64,000 nucleotides of DNA from an uncultured Alphaproteobacteria bacterium (GCA_934271715.1 CAKQRZ010000005.1:1-64000); one strand, 5' to 3'; shown: positions 16,906 to 25,451, counted from the first letter of the stretch. Translations and numbers: made by a program. The notes: a model not told the origin generated them from the sequence alone.

Positions 16906-18053
16906 TACAAGGCGGAAATTTCCTCCAGCAAATCAAACAGCATATACATTCTAAGAGTTTGATTATACAAATTTCTATAGCTTGTAAGCGGTATAAAAAA
17001 CGGTGTTGCGCCAAAGAACCGCCGTGAATAAACGGCAATAATAAATTTATCTTCAAAACGCGAGCAGTCTATAGGCGTAAAAGGCATCAGCTTTTGTATT
17101 TTTACGAGTTTTTCTGCCAGCTGCGGCGTCAAAAAGTCTATAGCCGATTTTTTATCATAGGTGTACACGTTCCAATTTTTATTAAATTCAGGCGTGATTT
17201 CCAAATATTTGCTGCTTACATGCGTGGTTCTGGTGCGGTATTTTTTGAAAATCTTGCCCAGCAAATAAAAAGCATAATAAATTGCCGGAACAAACATAAG
17301 GCAGCAGCCAAGGGCGAGGGCGGCTATTTCAATCGGCTGACTGCGCACGGCATAGCTGAAGATAATTGAAAAAATGATAATCAGGCTCAAAATTACCGGA
17401 GTGTATATCAGTAAAATTTTAGCCATAGTATTGTTCCAATAGAATTTTTTAGAACGTATAATCAGCGGAGTCGGAAATATTTTATTAAATCCGAACATCG
17501 CCATTGTTCCGTTAAACCGCCATTCGGCGCCGTATATTCCAGATTTTGTAACTTTGCTTGACGAAACGCAAATGTCGGAGTTTTTATAAGTTCCGCTGAA
17601 ATATTCATCATTTTTAATGTTTTCTATATCATGGAACAGCCAAGAGTTCAAAATATCTGTTGGCAGAATGTGCAGGCGGTAGTTTTCTGGTTTGAAATTT
17701 TTGAAAAAAGTTATGAGCTTGCTTATTACCAGAATATTTATATTGCACTTATATTGGCTGTACATTTTTAAAAATAAAGCAAACAGCGCAAACGGTGCGA
17801 ACGTTAATACTAAAGCGATGGTGGTAAAGCAGTCGTCGCCTATAATATTATAAAAGTATCGTGCTGTTAAAAAATATAAGATAAGTGCAATTATATCAGC
17901 AATGGTTAAAGCAATGTAAACCCAAAAGGTTTTTACAAACTTTTTTCTGACGTTTTCCGCTTCGGTCAGTCCGCGGCGTAATTCTGTTTTATAAAATTGC
18001 TGAAATTCACGTTTGAAAAATCTGAGTTTTTTATTCGGCTCCTGCGTAAGCAT
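16905..18053 (-). CDS. DUF3137-like membrane protein
   Basis: The 382 residues have two hydrophobic helix pairs (about 42-66 with 75-97, and 215-240 with 246-268). The C-terminal soluble segment carries the pattern ITPEFNKNWNVYTYDKKSAIDFLTPQLAEKLVKIQ followed by DCSRFEDKFIIAVYSRRFF, which resembles the conserved core of DUF3137 proteins. The biochemical role of that family is unknown. The start has AGGAC about ten bases upstream. The gene is alone between two terminators or divergent promoters. Confidence 0.65.
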   Translation of the reverse strand: MLTQEPNKKLRFFKREFQQFYKTELRRGLTEAENVRKKFVKTFWVYIALTIADIIALILYFLTARYFYNIIGDDCFTTIALVLTFAPFALFALFLKMYSQYKCNINILVISKLITFFKNFKPENYRLHILPTDILNSWLFHDIENIKNDEYFSGTYKNSDICVSSSKVTKSGIYGAEWRFNGTMAMFGFNKIFPTPLIIRSKKFYWNNTMAKILLIYTPVILSLIIIFSIIFSYAVRSQPIEIAALALGCCLMFVPAIYYAFYLLGKIFKKYRTRTTHVSSKYLEITPEFNKNWNVYTYDKKSAIDFLTPQLAEKLVKIQKLMPFTPIDCSRFEDKFIIAVYSRRFFGATPFFIPLTSYRNLYNQTLRMYMLFDLLEEISAL

Positions 18054-18204
18054 ATTTTAGTCCTTATAGTCTGTTTATAGTAAATGGAAACATTACCTAA
18101 ATACTACTTTTTATAAAATATGTCAATAAAAACAGATTAGCGATAGAAAAAATTAACAAATTTGTGCTATAGCTAAAATAGTTTTATAAATGGAGGATTT
18201 TGAG

Positions 18205-18633
18205 ATGAACAACGGTTTTGAATATGTAAATGATTTAAGCTTGGATGAAAAACTCATATTTTTGCGTATGATTATCCGCTTGATTGGCAAAGACGGTCGC
18301 ATAGACGACGCCGAACGCGCATTTATGAAAGAATTGGCCGGACAATATCAAATTCCCCGTGAATACAGCGCCCAGATAAATCAGCAGGTCAGCGAAGAGA
18401 ATCTGCTGAGAGAAGCTCAAAAATTAGACCGCCGGAAGTCTCTGTATTTAGTTAAAGAATTGCTGACTGTGGCAAATTCTGATGAAGATTTAGATGACAG
18501 CGAGATTGATTTTGTTATCAAAGTAAGCAAGGCTTTGAATATTGAAGATGAAAAAGTAGCTGAAATCAATCAGCTGGTTTTAGACCAGATGTCGCTGCTG
18601 GAACGCTATAATCAAGCGCTGGAGCAGGACTAG
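18205..18633 (+). CDS. TerB-like helical protein
   Basis: A 142-residue all-helical cytoplasmic protein resembling the TerB/tellurite-resistance-B fold: L-x-x-(I)-R-L-I-G-K-D-G-R-I-D-D-A-E-x-x-F at about 20-42, repeated as TVANSDEDLDDSEIDFV near 95-111. These acidic D-x-D-G/D-D-x-E motifs are typical of the family. The ATG at 18205 is chosen over 18190 because GGAGG lies eight bases upstream of it, inside the longer reading. A TTAACA/TAAAAT pair lies upstream near 18150-18181. No other tellurite genes are present, so a tellurite role is not implied. Confidence 0.7.
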   Translation: MNNGFEYVNDLSLDEKLIFLRMIIRLIGKDGRIDDAERAFMKELAGQYQIPREYSAQINQQVSEENLLREAQKLDRRKSLYLVKELLTVANSDEDLDDSEIDFVIKVSKALNIEDEKVAEINQLVLDQMSLLERYNQALEQD

Positions 18634-18641
18634 CCGGAGCT

Positions 18642-19259
18642 TTATTCATCGGCGAGATTTTGAAAAACGCCTAAAATCTGCTCTGTTTCTTCATAGGTTA
18701 TAGCGCCGTCTCCGTTGGCGTCAAACAGCCGGAAAATCTGCTTGTTATTGTTCAGAAGCGAGGTTTGCTGATAGTGCTGAAATTCCGTCTTGTCCAGAAA
18801 TCCGTTGCTGTCAATATCGGCTTCCTTAAAGTTTTTTGCAATGGTGCTTTCGTCTTCTGCATAATCTTCATTCTGTCTGAAGCGGGTTAAAATTTCCTCT
18901 TGACTGATTTTTCTGTCGCGGTTAAGGTCAAATTCAATAAAGTTTTTAGCCGCTATTTTATTAAAATCATTTTCCTGAAACAGTAAAAATTCGTCTTCGC
19001 TGATTTTTCCGTCTCCGTTGGTGTCGGCTTTATTAAATTCCTCTCGGCTTGTAAAAATCAGATTGCCGATTTCTTCTTCGGCGTTTTCTTCAGAATAGTC
19101 TTCCGTTTTCTGAATAGCGGCCGGAGAGGGGGATTCTGCAGGTAGAGCGGCAACAGGTGCTGCGGATTTTTTAGCATGGCGCGGCGTCCAGTTCCATTTT
19201 TGAGCGCAAACCGGCTGGCTTAAAAATAAAACAGCCAGCAAAACTAAGATTTTTTTCAT
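18642..19259 (-). CDS. Secreted EF-hand calcium-binding protein
   Basis: The 205 residues have signal peptide MKKILVLLAVLFLSQPVCAQ and four EF-hand loops: DTNGDGKISEDE, DLNRDRKISQEE, DIDSNGFLDKTE and DANGDGAITYEE. Each has Asp at positions 1 and 3 and Glu at 12, so all four look competent to bind Ca2+. The second lacks the central Gly (R-D-R). The linker after the signal peptide is rich in A, P and S. A periplasmic calcium sensor or buffer is likely. A perfect AGGAGG lies at the start. It is followed upstream by two paralogous membrane proteins on the same strand, with which it may form an operon (12-base gap). Confidence 0.85.
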   Translation of the reverse strand: MKKILVLLAVLFLSQPVCAQKWNWTPRHAKKSAAPVAALPAESPSPAAIQKTEDYSEENAEEEIGNLIFTSREEFNKADTNGDGKISEDEFLLFQENDFNKIAAKNFIEFDLNRDRKISQEEILTRFRQNEDYAEDESTIAKNFKEADIDSNGFLDKTEFQHYQQTSLLNNNKQIFRLFDANGDGAITYEETEQILGVFQNLADE

Positions 19260-19271
19260 GAAACTATCCTC

Positions 19272-20075
19272 CTATTGATAGATATAGCCGTTGACGATAA
19301 TTTTTGTTGTATAAAGAATAAAGCACATTCCGGGGTTTTGCCCGCCCATAACATAATCATGGCGCTGGCTGGTTCTGGTGCCGGTATGCAAACCCATAGC
19401 CGGCACGTCTACCAAATAGCCTTCCAAGTGTACAACATCTCCGGCAAGCAATGTATGCAGCCCTTTATTGACATTTTCATTGGCCGGAATAGGGTGATAG
19501 TTATTGAATTGATCTTCGTTTATATGCGGATTGCAGATTGCCGAATTTTTTTCACTTTCTTCGCGCTCGGATTCTGAAGAATAGTATGAAAAGAAAGATT
19601 CCTTATATTTTACGCCTTTGCATTTAATAATTCCGGCTCTCTCTTCGTGCTCAAACTCAAACAGCTTATAAATATCCGGCTTGGCCATATCGGCATAAAC
19701 CATCAGCAAATCAATCGGCACTAAATTTATGTACTTGCTTTGGCTGTGGCCGCGGTAGATTTTGTTTAAAATCGTATCATAATGGTCAATATAGCCGATT
19801 TTAGCTGTTATGCTGTATTGAGTTTTCATCAGCAGCTGATAAGTATAGCTGTTTCGGGAAAAGCTAAAGGTTGCCGGTTCAACGTCTTTGTAGGTTCCGT
19901 CTTGCGAAACCGTCAGTTTTTCGGCGGATTTCTGAGCAAATAAAAGCGGATAAATTAAGCGTTTGGGATATTCCGGAAATAAAAAAATGAGCAAACCCAG
20001 TGCGATAGCGGCAATACAAGGCTTATTCAGCGGACGCCTGTCCTTAAAATAGCGTATTGAATAAATATCGGGCAT
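19272..20075 (-). CDS. Single-pass membrane protein of unknown family (paralog A)
   Basis: The 267 residues have one N-terminal helix (about 19-38, IAAIALGLLIFLFPEYP) and a periplasmic domain. It is clearly paralogous to the next gene (20108-20923). Shared blocks are LLIFLFPEYP-RLIY, KLTVSQDGTYK, (Y)SITAKIGYIDHYD, MAKPDIYKLF, IIKCKGVKYKESF, PIPANENVNKGLHTL-GD-VHLEGYLVDVP and LYTTKII-NGYIY. Two cysteines (KCKG and ICNPH) are conserved in the pair. I know similar proteins only as uncharacterised. A ribosome site (AGGAG) precedes the start; the two paralogs are 32 bases apart and likely cotranscribed with the EF-hand gene. Confidence 0.7.
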   Translation of the reverse strand: MPDIYSIRYFKDRRPLNKPCIAAIALGLLIFLFPEYPKRLIYPLLFAQKSAEKLTVSQDGTYKDVEPATFSFSRNSYTYQLLMKTQYSITAKIGYIDHYDTILNKIYRGHSQSKYINLVPIDLLMVYADMAKPDIYKLFEFEHEERAGIIKCKGVKYKESFFSYYSSESEREESEKNSAICNPHINEDQFNNYHPIPANENVNKGLHTLLAGDVVHLEGYLVDVPAMGLHTGTRTSQRHDYVMGGQNPGMCFILYTTKIIVNGYIYQ

Positions 20076-20107
20076 GGTTTGCTCCTGTAGCCGAGCGGCT
20101 TAAAAAT

Positions 20108-20923
20108 CTATTTGTACATATAACCGCCGCTGATAACTTTGGTGGTATACAGATAATAGTGCTGGCTGAGGTTAGCGCCCTCCAGCAGCTCTCTCTTTTT
20201 CTGATTCGGCTTATGTGCGGTTGTTATTTCCAGCTGCGGTACATCTACCAGATAGCCCTCAATATAAACAATATTGCCTTTGGTCAGTGTGTGAACAGCC
20301 TGATTTATACGCTCGTTAGCCGGTATAATGCGGAAGTTGTTGAAAGTGCCGGCAGATGAATAGCCGCTGCAGAGATTATACTTTTCTTGTTCTTTTTGCG
20401 AAGCTTGTGTGGCAAATGAAGCGGCAAAAGATTTTTCATAAGATACGCCTTTGCAAAGCACATAGCCGGTAGCAGATTTATGTTTATAATTAAACAAAGA
20501 AAAAACATCGCTTTTAGCCATTTCGCCCCATAATAAAAACAGGTTTGCAGTTGTTAAATTCGGGTCTTTGGTATCTTTGTTTTTCTTTTTCAAAAGCTTG
20601 TTTAAAGTGTTGGTTGTCAAATCATCATACGGATGCGCATAGCCTACTTTGGCGGTTATGCTGTATTTTGCATGCGGAACCAGCTTATAGTCCTTATGGT
20701 TGCGGGTAAAATCAATAACCTTTTTATTTGTAACCTTAAATTCTCCGGCTTTGGAAACCGTTAGTTTCTGTGGGTCTTCTTTGCCGATTAACTGCTGGTA
20801 GACCAAGCGCAGAGGATATTCCGGAAAGAAATAAAAGAGCAAACCCAGAATACAAATCACATAGCCGAAATAGCTATAGTGTTTTACTCGGTTCGTAGAT
20901 TTTTTCATATGCAAATCGGGCAT
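20108..20923 (-). CDS. Single-pass membrane protein of unknown family (paralog B)
   Basis: The 271 residues are the upstream partner of the paralog pair. The helix lies at about 18-37 (YVICILGLLFYFFPEYPL) and the same periplasmic blocks follow, with PANERINQAVHTLTKGNIVYIEGYLVDVPQLEI as the best-conserved stretch. Both proteins begin MPD(I/L) and end GG/NGY(M/I)Y(K/Q), so duplication covered the whole gene. It starts with AAGGAGTTAAATT before the ATG and is 25 bases downstream of gltX's stop (same strand), so gltX may lie in the same transcript. Confidence 0.7.
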   Translation of the reverse strand: MPDLHMKKSTNRVKHYSYFGYVICILGLLFYFFPEYPLRLVYQQLIGKEDPQKLTVSKAGEFKVTNKKVIDFTRNHKDYKLVPHAKYSITAKVGYAHPYDDLTTNTLNKLLKKKNKDTKDPNLTTANLFLLWGEMAKSDVFSLFNYKHKSATGYVLCKGVSYEKSFAASFATQASQKEQEKYNLCSGYSSAGTFNNFRIIPANERINQAVHTLTKGNIVYIEGYLVDVPQLEITTAHKPNQKKRELLEGANLSQHYYLYTTKVISGGYMYK

Positions 20924-20948
20924 AATTTAACTCCTTATAGGTATGTGT

Positions 20949-22388
20949 TTAAGACAGTTTTTTAATAGCTTCGGAAATTCTCAGCAAAGTTTCGGCTTTT
21001 CCCAAAACATGAGCTAATTCGGTTGCGCCGCCGGGTGTGGTTTCTTTGCCGGAAAGGGCAATGCGCACCGGATAAAGAATTTGTCCGTTTTTCATTTCAT
21101 TGGCAACGGCCGTTTCTTTTAGGGTGTTAAACAAATTTTCGTTAGTCCAATCTGTAACATTTTCCAAAATCGGCAAAACAATTTGCAAAGCTTTAGCGGC
21201 AATTTCCGGATTAGTTTTCATTTTTTTATTTTCATACAAAGACACATCATATTCCGGCATTTTTGCTAAGAAATCTGTTTGTTCTGTAATTTGATTTAAA
21301 ACTTCAATACGCGGTTGTAACACTTTGCTTAAAAAGAATAAATCTATATTTTTATTTTCTAAATCTTTATAATATGGCAAAGCCAGCCTATGAAAATCCT
21401 CGGCTGAAAGATTGCGGATATAGCAACCATTCATCCATGTAAGTTTAGTAATATCAAAAATAGCAGGAGATTTGTTTAATCTTTCACTTGAAAAACATTG
21501 TTTAAGTTCTTCTAAAGAAAAGATTTCCTGTTCTGTTCCTGGGTTCCAGCCGAGTAGGGCGATATAGTTCAAAATAGCTTCCGGCAAATAGCCTTTAGCC
21601 ACCAAATCTTGGAAAGAGGCATCGCCGTTGCGTTTGCTTAATTTGTGCTGAGCGTCTTTCATAACCGGCGGAACATGCACATAAATCGGCGGTGTCCAGC
21701 CAAAGGCCTCGTAAATCAAGTTATATTTAGGGGTGGAAGAAATATATTCATTGCCGCGCACCACATGGGTAATCTGCATCAAATGGTCATCCACCACATT
21801 GGCAAAATTATAGGTAGGCAATCCGTCAGATTTTAGCAACACTCCTTCGTCAAGCTCGTCATAATCAATTTCAATATCGCCGTAAACCACGTCATGAAAA
21901 ACGGAAGTGCCTTTCTTATTTATGGTTTGGCGGATGGTATAAGGCTCACCTGCGGCAACACGTTTTTTAGCTTCTTCTAAAGAAATTTTCAAGCAAGGGT
22001 CTTTGAATTTTATATGAGCTTCAGGAGTGTCTTCATCAACATCTTCGTTTTCTTCTTTTTGAGCGCAGAAACAATAGTGCGCGCCGCCGAGTTCTACCAG
22101 CTTATGCGCGTATTCCTGATAAATTTTACGGCGTTCTGATTGTATATATGGACCAAATTCACCGCCGATATCCGGACCTTCATCCCAATTCATGCCAACG
22201 CGTTTCAGAGTCTTAAAAATGATATCCGTAGCCCCCTCAACATAGCGCTTTTGGTCGGTATCTTCAATACGCAGAATAAAATCGCCGCCGGCAGATTTTG
22301 CAATCAGATATTCATACAAAGCTGTGCGCAAGTTGCCGATATGCATGTAGCCGGTAGGGCTTGGCGCAAATCTGGTTCTGTTTTTCAT
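20949..22388 (-). CDS. gltX: Glutamyl-tRNA synthetase
   Basis: A class I synthetase that charges tRNA-Glu (in organisms with GatCAB often also tRNA-Gln, and gatC/gatA are at the end of this window). The 479 residues start MKNRTRFAPSPTGYMHIG, with the HIGH-type motif as HIG(N); KLSKR near 250 is the KMSKS-type loop. An upstream in-frame ATG at 22442 would add 18 unsupported residues; AGAGGA lies before the chosen ATG. A typical C-terminal helical anticodon domain follows. Bacteria using GatCAB commonly need a non-discriminating GluRS, but the specificity of this enzyme cannot be read here. Confidence 0.95.
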   Translation of the reverse strand: MKNRTRFAPSPTGYMHIGNLRTALYEYLIAKSAGGDFILRIEDTDQKRYVEGATDIIFKTLKRVGMNWDEGPDIGGEFGPYIQSERRKIYQEYAHKLVELGGAHYCFCAQKEENEDVDEDTPEAHIKFKDPCLKISLEEAKKRVAAGEPYTIRQTINKKGTSVFHDVVYGDIEIDYDELDEGVLLKSDGLPTYNFANVVDDHLMQITHVVRGNEYISSTPKYNLIYEAFGWTPPIYVHVPPVMKDAQHKLSKRNGDASFQDLVAKGYLPEAILNYIALLGWNPGTEQEIFSLEELKQCFSSERLNKSPAIFDITKLTWMNGCYIRNLSAEDFHRLALPYYKDLENKNIDLFFLSKVLQPRIEVLNQITEQTDFLAKMPEYDVSLYENKKMKTNPEIAAKALQIVLPILENVTDWTNENLFNTLKETAVANEMKNGQILYPVRIALSGKETTPGGATELAHVLGKAETLLRISEAIKKLS

Positions 22389-22554
22389 TTTATAACAATC
22401 CTCTAATGTAATTTTGCTTAAATTATCATTAGCATAGAACAAAATTTACTTATTGCAAGACTTTTATCAATATTTTCAACTTATAAAATATGCAGCGCCA
22501 AAATATAGGCCTTTGCTCTTTATTTAAACAAAGTCAGAAAACGTAAAACAAAAA

Positions 22555-22584
22555 CACTCCGCCGCATTGGGGCGCGGCAGAGTG
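22555..22584 (-). terminator. Terminator of the cysteine-rich protein gene
   Basis: CACTCCGCCGC and GCGGCAGAGTG form an 11-bp stem (the single plus-strand mismatch is a G-T wobble on the minus strand), and T5 plus a T-rich run follow on the minus strand at 22554-22547. Confidence 0.7.
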
Positions 22585-22637
22585 CAGATATAATTAGGAT
22601 TTGTTTTTATTTATTAACTTTGCATCACCTCCTTACG

Positions 22638-24236
22638 TCATTTCAAACATCTATAGTTAATCAGTTGACACCCGGTTGGACATTGCACACAAATGCTGCC
22701 TCTTCCACCATTTATGTATTCCTTTTTTTCACATCTACATTCTGTAACCTTTCTGCAAAAATTATTTTCTAACAAATAACCATCTTTACACGAGGTACAG
22801 CCTTCCTTTTCCTCAATAAAAGTTGCGCAGCCATCATATAATTCTCTTGGCATGCGTTTCTTATACTCAGGGTGATTGGGACAACTTTCCGTGTAACATT
22901 TACCATCAAAATCGACACATTGCATACCTTGGCTATTTTTTGAAAAACCATACGTTTCACATATTTTTTCAGAAATTTTTATATCATCTCGTGATGTAAC
23001 ACACTTTATTTGATAATTTACAATAGGTCCTTCCAGTGTTAAATTGCAAAGAGCTGTAGTATCATAAGATTGTGCCGATTTAGGTAATGAATACTCTGCA
23101 CTAGAGGCAAGCATATTATTATCTACACCATTTAACCATGGAAATGTATTGCTATACATTATAGTTAAAGATCTAGGCATCTTATAAAAATCTACAGGTT
23201 TTTCAGAAGTTATATACGGCAGCTGTGTTGAATACCAATTTCCCTTGTAGGTCAGCTGCCAATGATGACCGGAACATCCGCCTCCTATACACCAATAACC
23301 ACCATTTGAGCTTCCGTAAAGAGCAGGAATATCTATTTGTTCAGTATCATCACTAGTCCAAAATTCAACCAAATTCAAGGTTCCTCCTTCTGAATTTGTT
23401 GCAACAAGTTCATCAAGAAAATATAGATATTTTGTTTCCTTGACATTTCCTGTTTTACAAACACCGCAAGTAACGCACACACCATCTGAACCTCGTTCTC
23501 CGGTAGCTATTAAACTTTCTCCGGCAGAACAGCTTGTTTTATAGGTTTGGTTGATTTGTTTGCAGGTTTGTGCAGTAGGTTGCTCAATAGGTTTACAGCT
23601 GCCGCAAGGAATATTGTTGCTGTCATAATTGCCGTTTGCCTCAAAAGCTTTTCCCTTTGCGCTGCATGTGGATTCGGTTTCTGTGCAAGTTACTTTGGGT
23701 TCTATTTGGGCTACAATTTTATAACAACTGCCGCAGCTTACACAAAGTTGATTAGAGTCTTCGGCTTTCTTTTTACAGCTTTCCTCATCCGCAAATATAT
23801 TATTGTCTTCAGTCTTGCAGCGCCTGTAGTAGCACATGTTTTGTTTATATGTAGTTTCGCAGGCGCCTATACCGTTGCGGGCTTCAGTTTCAGATTTATA
23901 CATACATCCGCTTTTATTAGTCTTAATACTGGTTATTTTGCTAGTGCCGCAGCTGTCGTCCGGCAAAAAGCAAATCTTCGCCTCTGCCGCGGTTGCGAAT
24001 AAGTCAATAAATACTAATAAGGCAAGTATAACCCCAGCCCCCCTGCGGAAGAGAGTGGTGCGGCAGCGCCGAGTGAGGTGATTATCAAATATAGACATTG
24101 CTTTAGCAATGACTTGATGGATTATCCGTCTTGGTACTTCCGGAGGGGAGTACCGACAAAGAATGTCTGGTGCCGGAGTAGTGGGCTTAGTATCTCTGGC
24201 AAGCTTATTTTTAACATATTCAAAATTTTTATACAT
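22638..24236 (-). CDS. Cysteine-rich secreted or surface protein
   Basis: The 532 residues begin with a 65-residue basic N-terminal extension, then a hydrophobic segment at about 67-88 (VILALLVFIDLFATAAEA) that can act as a signal peptide or anchor. The exported part has many cysteines, including repeated CxxC(G) units (CVSCGSC, CGSCKP, CVTCGVC, GCTSC) and a C-terminal run with CRCEKK and CVQCPTGC. These suggest small disulfide-rich modules. No named family recognised. A ribosome site (CGGAG) precedes the ATG, 30 bases after the terminator of a structured leader RNA. There is no room for another promoter, so expression should depend on read-through. Confidence 0.7.
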   Translation of the reverse strand: MYKNFEYVKNKLARDTKPTTPAPDILCRYSPPEVPRRIIHQVIAKAMSIFDNHLTRRCRTTLFRRGAGVILALLVFIDLFATAAEAKICFLPDDSCGTSKITSIKTNKSGCMYKSETEARNGIGACETTYKQNMCYYRRCKTEDNNIFADEESCKKKAEDSNQLCVSCGSCYKIVAQIEPKVTCTETESTCSAKGKAFEANGNYDSNNIPCGSCKPIEQPTAQTCKQINQTYKTSCSAGESLIATGERGSDGVCVTCGVCKTGNVKETKYLYFLDELVATNSEGGTLNLVEFWTSDDTEQIDIPALYGSSNGGYWCIGGGCSGHHWQLTYKGNWYSTQLPYITSEKPVDFYKMPRSLTIMYSNTFPWLNGVDNNMLASSAEYSLPKSAQSYDTTALCNLTLEGPIVNYQIKCVTSRDDIKISEKICETYGFSKNSQGMQCVDFDGKCYTESCPNHPEYKKRMPRELYDGCATFIEEKEGCTSCKDGYLLENNFCRKVTECRCEKKEYINGGRGSICVQCPTGCQLINYRCLK

Positions 24237-24265
24237 ATCTCTAACTCCGTTTAATTGTTATACAT

Positions 24266-24467
24266 AAAACAAAACCCACCGAAATGGCGGGCGGATGTTG
24301 AGAAACCGTATACTGATAAACGGCTCGGCTTATTCAGCTCATAGCCTTATTTAGCCGACATCCACCTAACCGGCAGAAATCGGCATAACAGAATTTAAGT
24401 CGTTTATGCTTTAACGACTATCAGTATAAAAGGGTTCTCACGCCCTAGACAGACTATTGCCTGTCTA
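24266..24467 (-). ncRNA. Structured leader RNA, copy 1 (candidate attenuator or riboswitch)
   Basis: About 200 nt read on the minus strand, homologous in layout and 5' sequence to 54759-54951. It has a 5' hairpin TAGACAG/CTGTCTA (24446-24467) and GGGCGT. A long-range helix pairs 24435-24440 with 24299-24304, and 24419-24428 with 24309-24318. Inside it are a hairpin AGTCGTT/AACGACT (24398-24419) and a hairpin TCGGCT/AGCCGA (24325-24358). A pseudoknot joins 24358-24363 (inside) with 24293-24298 (outside). A terminator, CCCGCC/GGTGGG then T4GT4, ends it at about 24266. The terminator stem has a G-U pair that works only on the minus strand. No known riboswitch class is recognised. Confidence 0.75.
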
Positions 24468-24473
24468 AAGCTT

Positions 24474-24502
24474 ATTTTACTGAAAGATTGCATAAAAGTA
24501 AA
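24474..24502 (-). promoter_or_regulatory. Sigma-70 promoter of leader RNA copy 1
   Basis: On the minus strand TTTACT (24497-24502) and TAAAAT (24474-24479) are 17 bp apart. The same hexamers and spacing occur at 54724-54752, with sequence around them also conserved. The start should fall near 24467, the first base of the 5' hairpin. Confidence 0.7.
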
Positions 24503-24550
24503 GATAATTTTATAAAATATGTAAAATCAAAGCGTTGGAAGATGCGGAAG

Positions 24551-24725
24551 TGTGTAAAAAAACGACCGTTTAAAATGGACAGTTTTTAGGCTGTTTTTTG
24601 TAGTCTAGCAAAGGTTTGCTGAATTTGCAATAACTTTTTATATTTACGATGTTTTTTGTAGTTTTGTGAGAATTATCAGCGTCTTATTCTGAGTGTGTAA
24701 AAATAACGGTCGTTTTTTTTACACA
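24551..24725. repeat. Inverted repeat flanking 134 bp
   Basis: TGTGTAAAAAAACGACCGTT (24551-24570) recurs inverted at 24705-24725 with one extra A. The right end is itself an imperfect palindrome (TGTGTAAAAA at 24694-24703 against TTTTTACACA). The spacer is AT-rich with no gene. It could be a MITE-like remnant or paired operators between the leader RNA and the pilin-like gene at 24742. Confidence 0.6.
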
Positions 24726-24741
24726 TAATAGGAGGAATAAG

Positions 24742-25446
24742 ATGTTTAAGAGTATAGAATTTTTCAAAGGAAAGAGCAGGGGAGCGGAGTGTGGATTGCT
24801 TCGCGTTGCTCGCAATGACATTGGCTCTGTCGGTCGGTCAATGATAGAAATGCTGGGTGTGCTGGCAATTGTCGGCGTACTAAGCGTTGGCGGCATCGCC
24901 GGCTACTCCAAAGCGATGGAAAAGTTTAAGCTTAATAAAACTATCAGCGAATATAGCTATCTTATATATGGTTTGCTTGAGCATATAGATGATTTAAGGA
25001 GCGTTCCTGTCGGTATGGGAAAATTTAATTTCACGGACTTTGCCCGCGCCATAAATATTGTTCCGTCCAGCTGGACAGCCGAAGATAATAAGGCAATGTG
25101 GGATAACAGCGGCAATATTGTGCAGTCTTATAGCGGCGGCAATGTTTTGCTTCTGGATTTTTATTTAGGCGGCTGGCAAGAAACCGCAGACAGCAAGATA
25201 TCCGCAAACTTTTCATCGAAGCTTTGCGTTGAGATGTTTAACAATATTATGACGCCGCTGCATTCCGCTGTTTATTCAATAAACACTTTTAATTCAACTA
25301 AAGGCGATATAACATTTTATGGCGATGCTTATTGCTCAAATGGACGAGATTGTTTAAGCAATGCGACTTTGGCTCAAATAAAATCCGCCTGTGAACATTG
25401 CGATGCTTCAGGAGTATGCTGTATAACTATCCGTTTTCCGTTGTGA
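24742..25446 (+). CDS. Pilin-like protein (type IV prepilin N-terminus), paralog 1
   Basis: A 234-residue pseudopilin-like protein. A 31-residue leader ends in Gly before RSMIEMLGVLAIVGVLSVGGIAGYSKAM, giving the prepilin-peptidase pattern G|RSMIE with Glu at +5 and a hydrophobic helix. The C-terminal half resembles paralogs at 29077 and 54984 (FYGDAYCSNGRDCL... then EHC-DASGVCC). The leader is unusually long because it reads through a palindromic repeat (24795-24819) encoding GLLRVARND. A strong AGGAGGAATAAG supports the ATG. No pilus assembly ATPase or prepilin peptidase is nearby. Secreted or filament-forming surface subunit is likely. Confidence 0.8.
   Translation: MFKSIEFFKGKSRGAECGLLRVARNDIGSVGRSMIEMLGVLAIVGVLSVGGIAGYSKAMEKFKLNKTISEYSYLIYGLLEHIDDLRSVPVGMGKFNFTDFARAINIVPSSWTAEDNKAMWDNSGNIVQSYSGGNVLLLDFYLGGWQETADSKISANFSSKLCVEMFNNIMTPLHSAVYSINTFNSTKGDITFYGDAYCSNGRDCLSNATLAQIKSACEHCDASGVCCITIRFPL
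24795..24819 (+). repeat. Palindromic repeat inside pilin leader, copy 1
   Basis: ATTGCTTCGCGTTGCTCGCAATGAC, 25 bp, matches 29806-29830 with one mismatch. The core ATTGC-TTCGC/GCTCGCAAT is near-palindromic. It is read in frame within the leader of the pilin-like gene at 24742, in the opposite sense to the copy in the other pilin gene. Confidence 0.8.
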
Positions 25447-25451
25447 TTATG

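Noticed and set aside
18205..18633. Tellurite resistance operon
   Set aside because: Only a single TerB-like gene is present; no terC, terD or terZ neighbours.
24240..24480. RNA copy 1 as tmRNA, RNase P RNA, 6S RNA or a known riboswitch
   Set aside because: No tRNA-like CCA end or tag frame, no RNase P conserved core (GAGGAAAGUCCGGGC), no long 6S-like rod, and no recognisable TPP, cobalamin, SAM, glycine or c-di-GMP core motif. The second copy's structure supports a distinct family.
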